A stretch of 64,000 nt of DNA from Fusarium oxysporum f. sp. lycopersici 4287 (taxonomy: Eukaryota; Ascomycota; Sordariomycetes; Hypocreales; Nectriaceae): NCBI RefSeq assembly GCF_000149955.1, contig NC_030995.1, forward strand, positions 186,001 through 250,000. The letters are read 5' to 3'. A program made the position numbers and the translations under genes. Shown here in pieces: positions 62,975 through 64,000 of this stretch (the first letter of the stretch is position 1; each line of letters opens with the position of its first letter). The notes below the pieces were generated by a model. It worked only from the letters and a program-made list of their open reading frames with translations. It was not told the DNA's origin and did no database searches.

Positions 62975-64000
62975 ATGTACAAAGAAGCAAAGTCAACATC
63001 GACGACCACGTCAAATGAGCCTCCAGGGCACGATATCTTCTGCACTCCCGAAAATAGCGAGTTTCTCCTCAAAGTACACTATAAAGATCTCAATGCCAGC
63101 GACAGAGAAATCCGTCTTCTCAAGATCCTACCTGAATCGCGATCAGGGTTCGTCGAATGCGAATTATTACCCAGCGCCAAACTGGCTGACGTACATAAGC
63201 AATATCTTGCACTGTCATACTGCGCAGGCGATGCACGCAAAACGAAACCAATTATCGTCAATGGGGCAAGATGCAACGTTTTTGCCAACCTACAGCACGC
63301 CCTGACGACAGTTCGTCACTATTGGGAAACGCATACGTATCATCGGGATTTGTTCCTATGGGTGGATCAAATATGTATTAACCAGGCTAACCTGATAGAG
63401 AGGTCTCATCAAGTTGGTTTCATGCGAGCCATTTATGAGAGTGCGAGTGAGACTCTTATTTGTTTATCTGTCGCTGAGACACGAGGAGACGGGATGCGAT
63501 GGCTTGCGCAACTGGAACGATTCATTGGAGATGGGTTGGTTCACGAAGCGATGCTTCCCTCAGAAAACCGGCCACGTTCCCGAGGTTTCGACTCAAATTA
63601 TCGGTTTCAAATTTAAGATGCAGCGATGCCTGAGCCAGCCCGAGTTTGTAGATGGCTGGATCGAGTTCTGCGAAGCCCTGAGCAGTCCATGGTGGGGAAG
63701 AGCATGGGTTTTTCAAGAGTTTATGGTATCTTCTCGAGCGACGTTTCTCTATGGACAGCACTCCATGGATCACGCGCTTATGCTCATACTCATGCCCGAC
63801 CTCTGCCTATCGACGTTGGGGATCCTTTTCGAGCCAACAAAGACGCGCGGAACGTGCGTCAAGAAGAAGCTGAAGCGTGCCAAGGTCACTCGTACCCAAG
63901 TTTCACGATCCGTCTCCAAGATTCTCAGCGTCTTTCTCGCCAAACACGAATGGTATCGAAACTACGTCCTGAAGAAGCTCCTTGTGTATACGCAAAACAG
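62975..64000 (+). pseudogene. HET-domain (heterokaryon incompatibility) gene, frameshifted and truncated by window end
   Basis: HET proteins mediate non-self recognition and cell death after hyphal fusion. I start at ATG 62975; the frame upstream has only TTG. Motifs: ECELLPSAKLADVHKQYLALSYCAGD with IIVNG, then LFLWVDQICINQANLIERSHQV, the core HET block. The otherwise near-invariant Trp of the ALSYxWG motif is Ala here. The frame ends at TAA 63614-63616, but HET sequence continues in another frame (WIEFCEALSSPWWGRAWVFQEF, SRATFLYGQHS) from about 63560 to the window end. This implies a one-base insertion near 63545-63575. No intron resolves it. Either a pseudogene or a sequence error; the C-terminal part lies outside the window. 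Confidence 0.75.

Noticed and set aside
1..64000. Secondary-metabolite gene cluster
   Set aside because: Regulators and transporters are present, but there is no polyketide synthase, non-ribosomal synthetase or terpene synthase in the window.

Overview
The window is nuclear DNA of a filamentous ascomycete. Genes carry many 43-64 bp GT-AG introns with CTRAC-type branch points, intergenic spacers are short, and the content (Zn2Cys6 regulators, MFS and PDR transporters, a HET-domain gene, a giant repeat cell-surface protein) fits a Sordariomycete. Fusarium or a close relative is my best guess from protein wording; this is inference, not a search result. One assembly gap (2496-2736) is present.

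Layout. 1-1166: 5' part of cytosolic glutamyl-tRNA synthetase. 1997-3587: SRPK-like kinase split by the gap. 4027-9639: a compact group made of a Zn2Cys6 regulator, an M20 amidohydrolase and an MFS transporter; the last two are divergent and share a 630 bp promoter with three copies of a ~35 bp repeat. 9748-15585: glutathione transferase, a four-helix membrane protein, a histidine phosphatase and a conserved protein of unknown function. 15783-18685: mitochondrial release factor 1 and a monocarboxylate-type MFS carrier. 19738-25250: a full-size PDR ABC transporter head-to-head with a very short Zn2Cys6 protein. 26737-28014: DUF924-like protein and an intron-containing tRNA-Lys(CUU).

28015-46842 is the most striking part: about 3.5 kb with almost no supportable gene, then one uninterrupted 15.3 kb ORF for a secreted 5,095-residue protein. 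It has a signal peptide, about 66 flocculin/adhesin-like beta repeats in distinct blocks, a Gly/Ser-rich region, a long Ser/Ala tract and a C-terminal DUF6923-like propeller domain. I see no GPI-anchor signal.

46995-56824: secreted histidine phosphatase, CTP:phosphoethanolamine cytidylyltransferase, branched-chain aminotransferase, a coiled-coil gene interrupted by an in-frame TAG, phosphopantothenoylcysteine decarboxylase (CoA synthesis) and mitochondrial glutaredoxin 5. 57425-64000 looks less constrained: an unknown four-exon gene, a metallo-beta-lactamase-fold pseudogene and a frameshifted HET-domain gene running off the window, with a diverged ~110 bp repeat upstream of the last two.

Exon boundaries were derived by eye from splice signals and reading-frame continuity. 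All introns are predictions.
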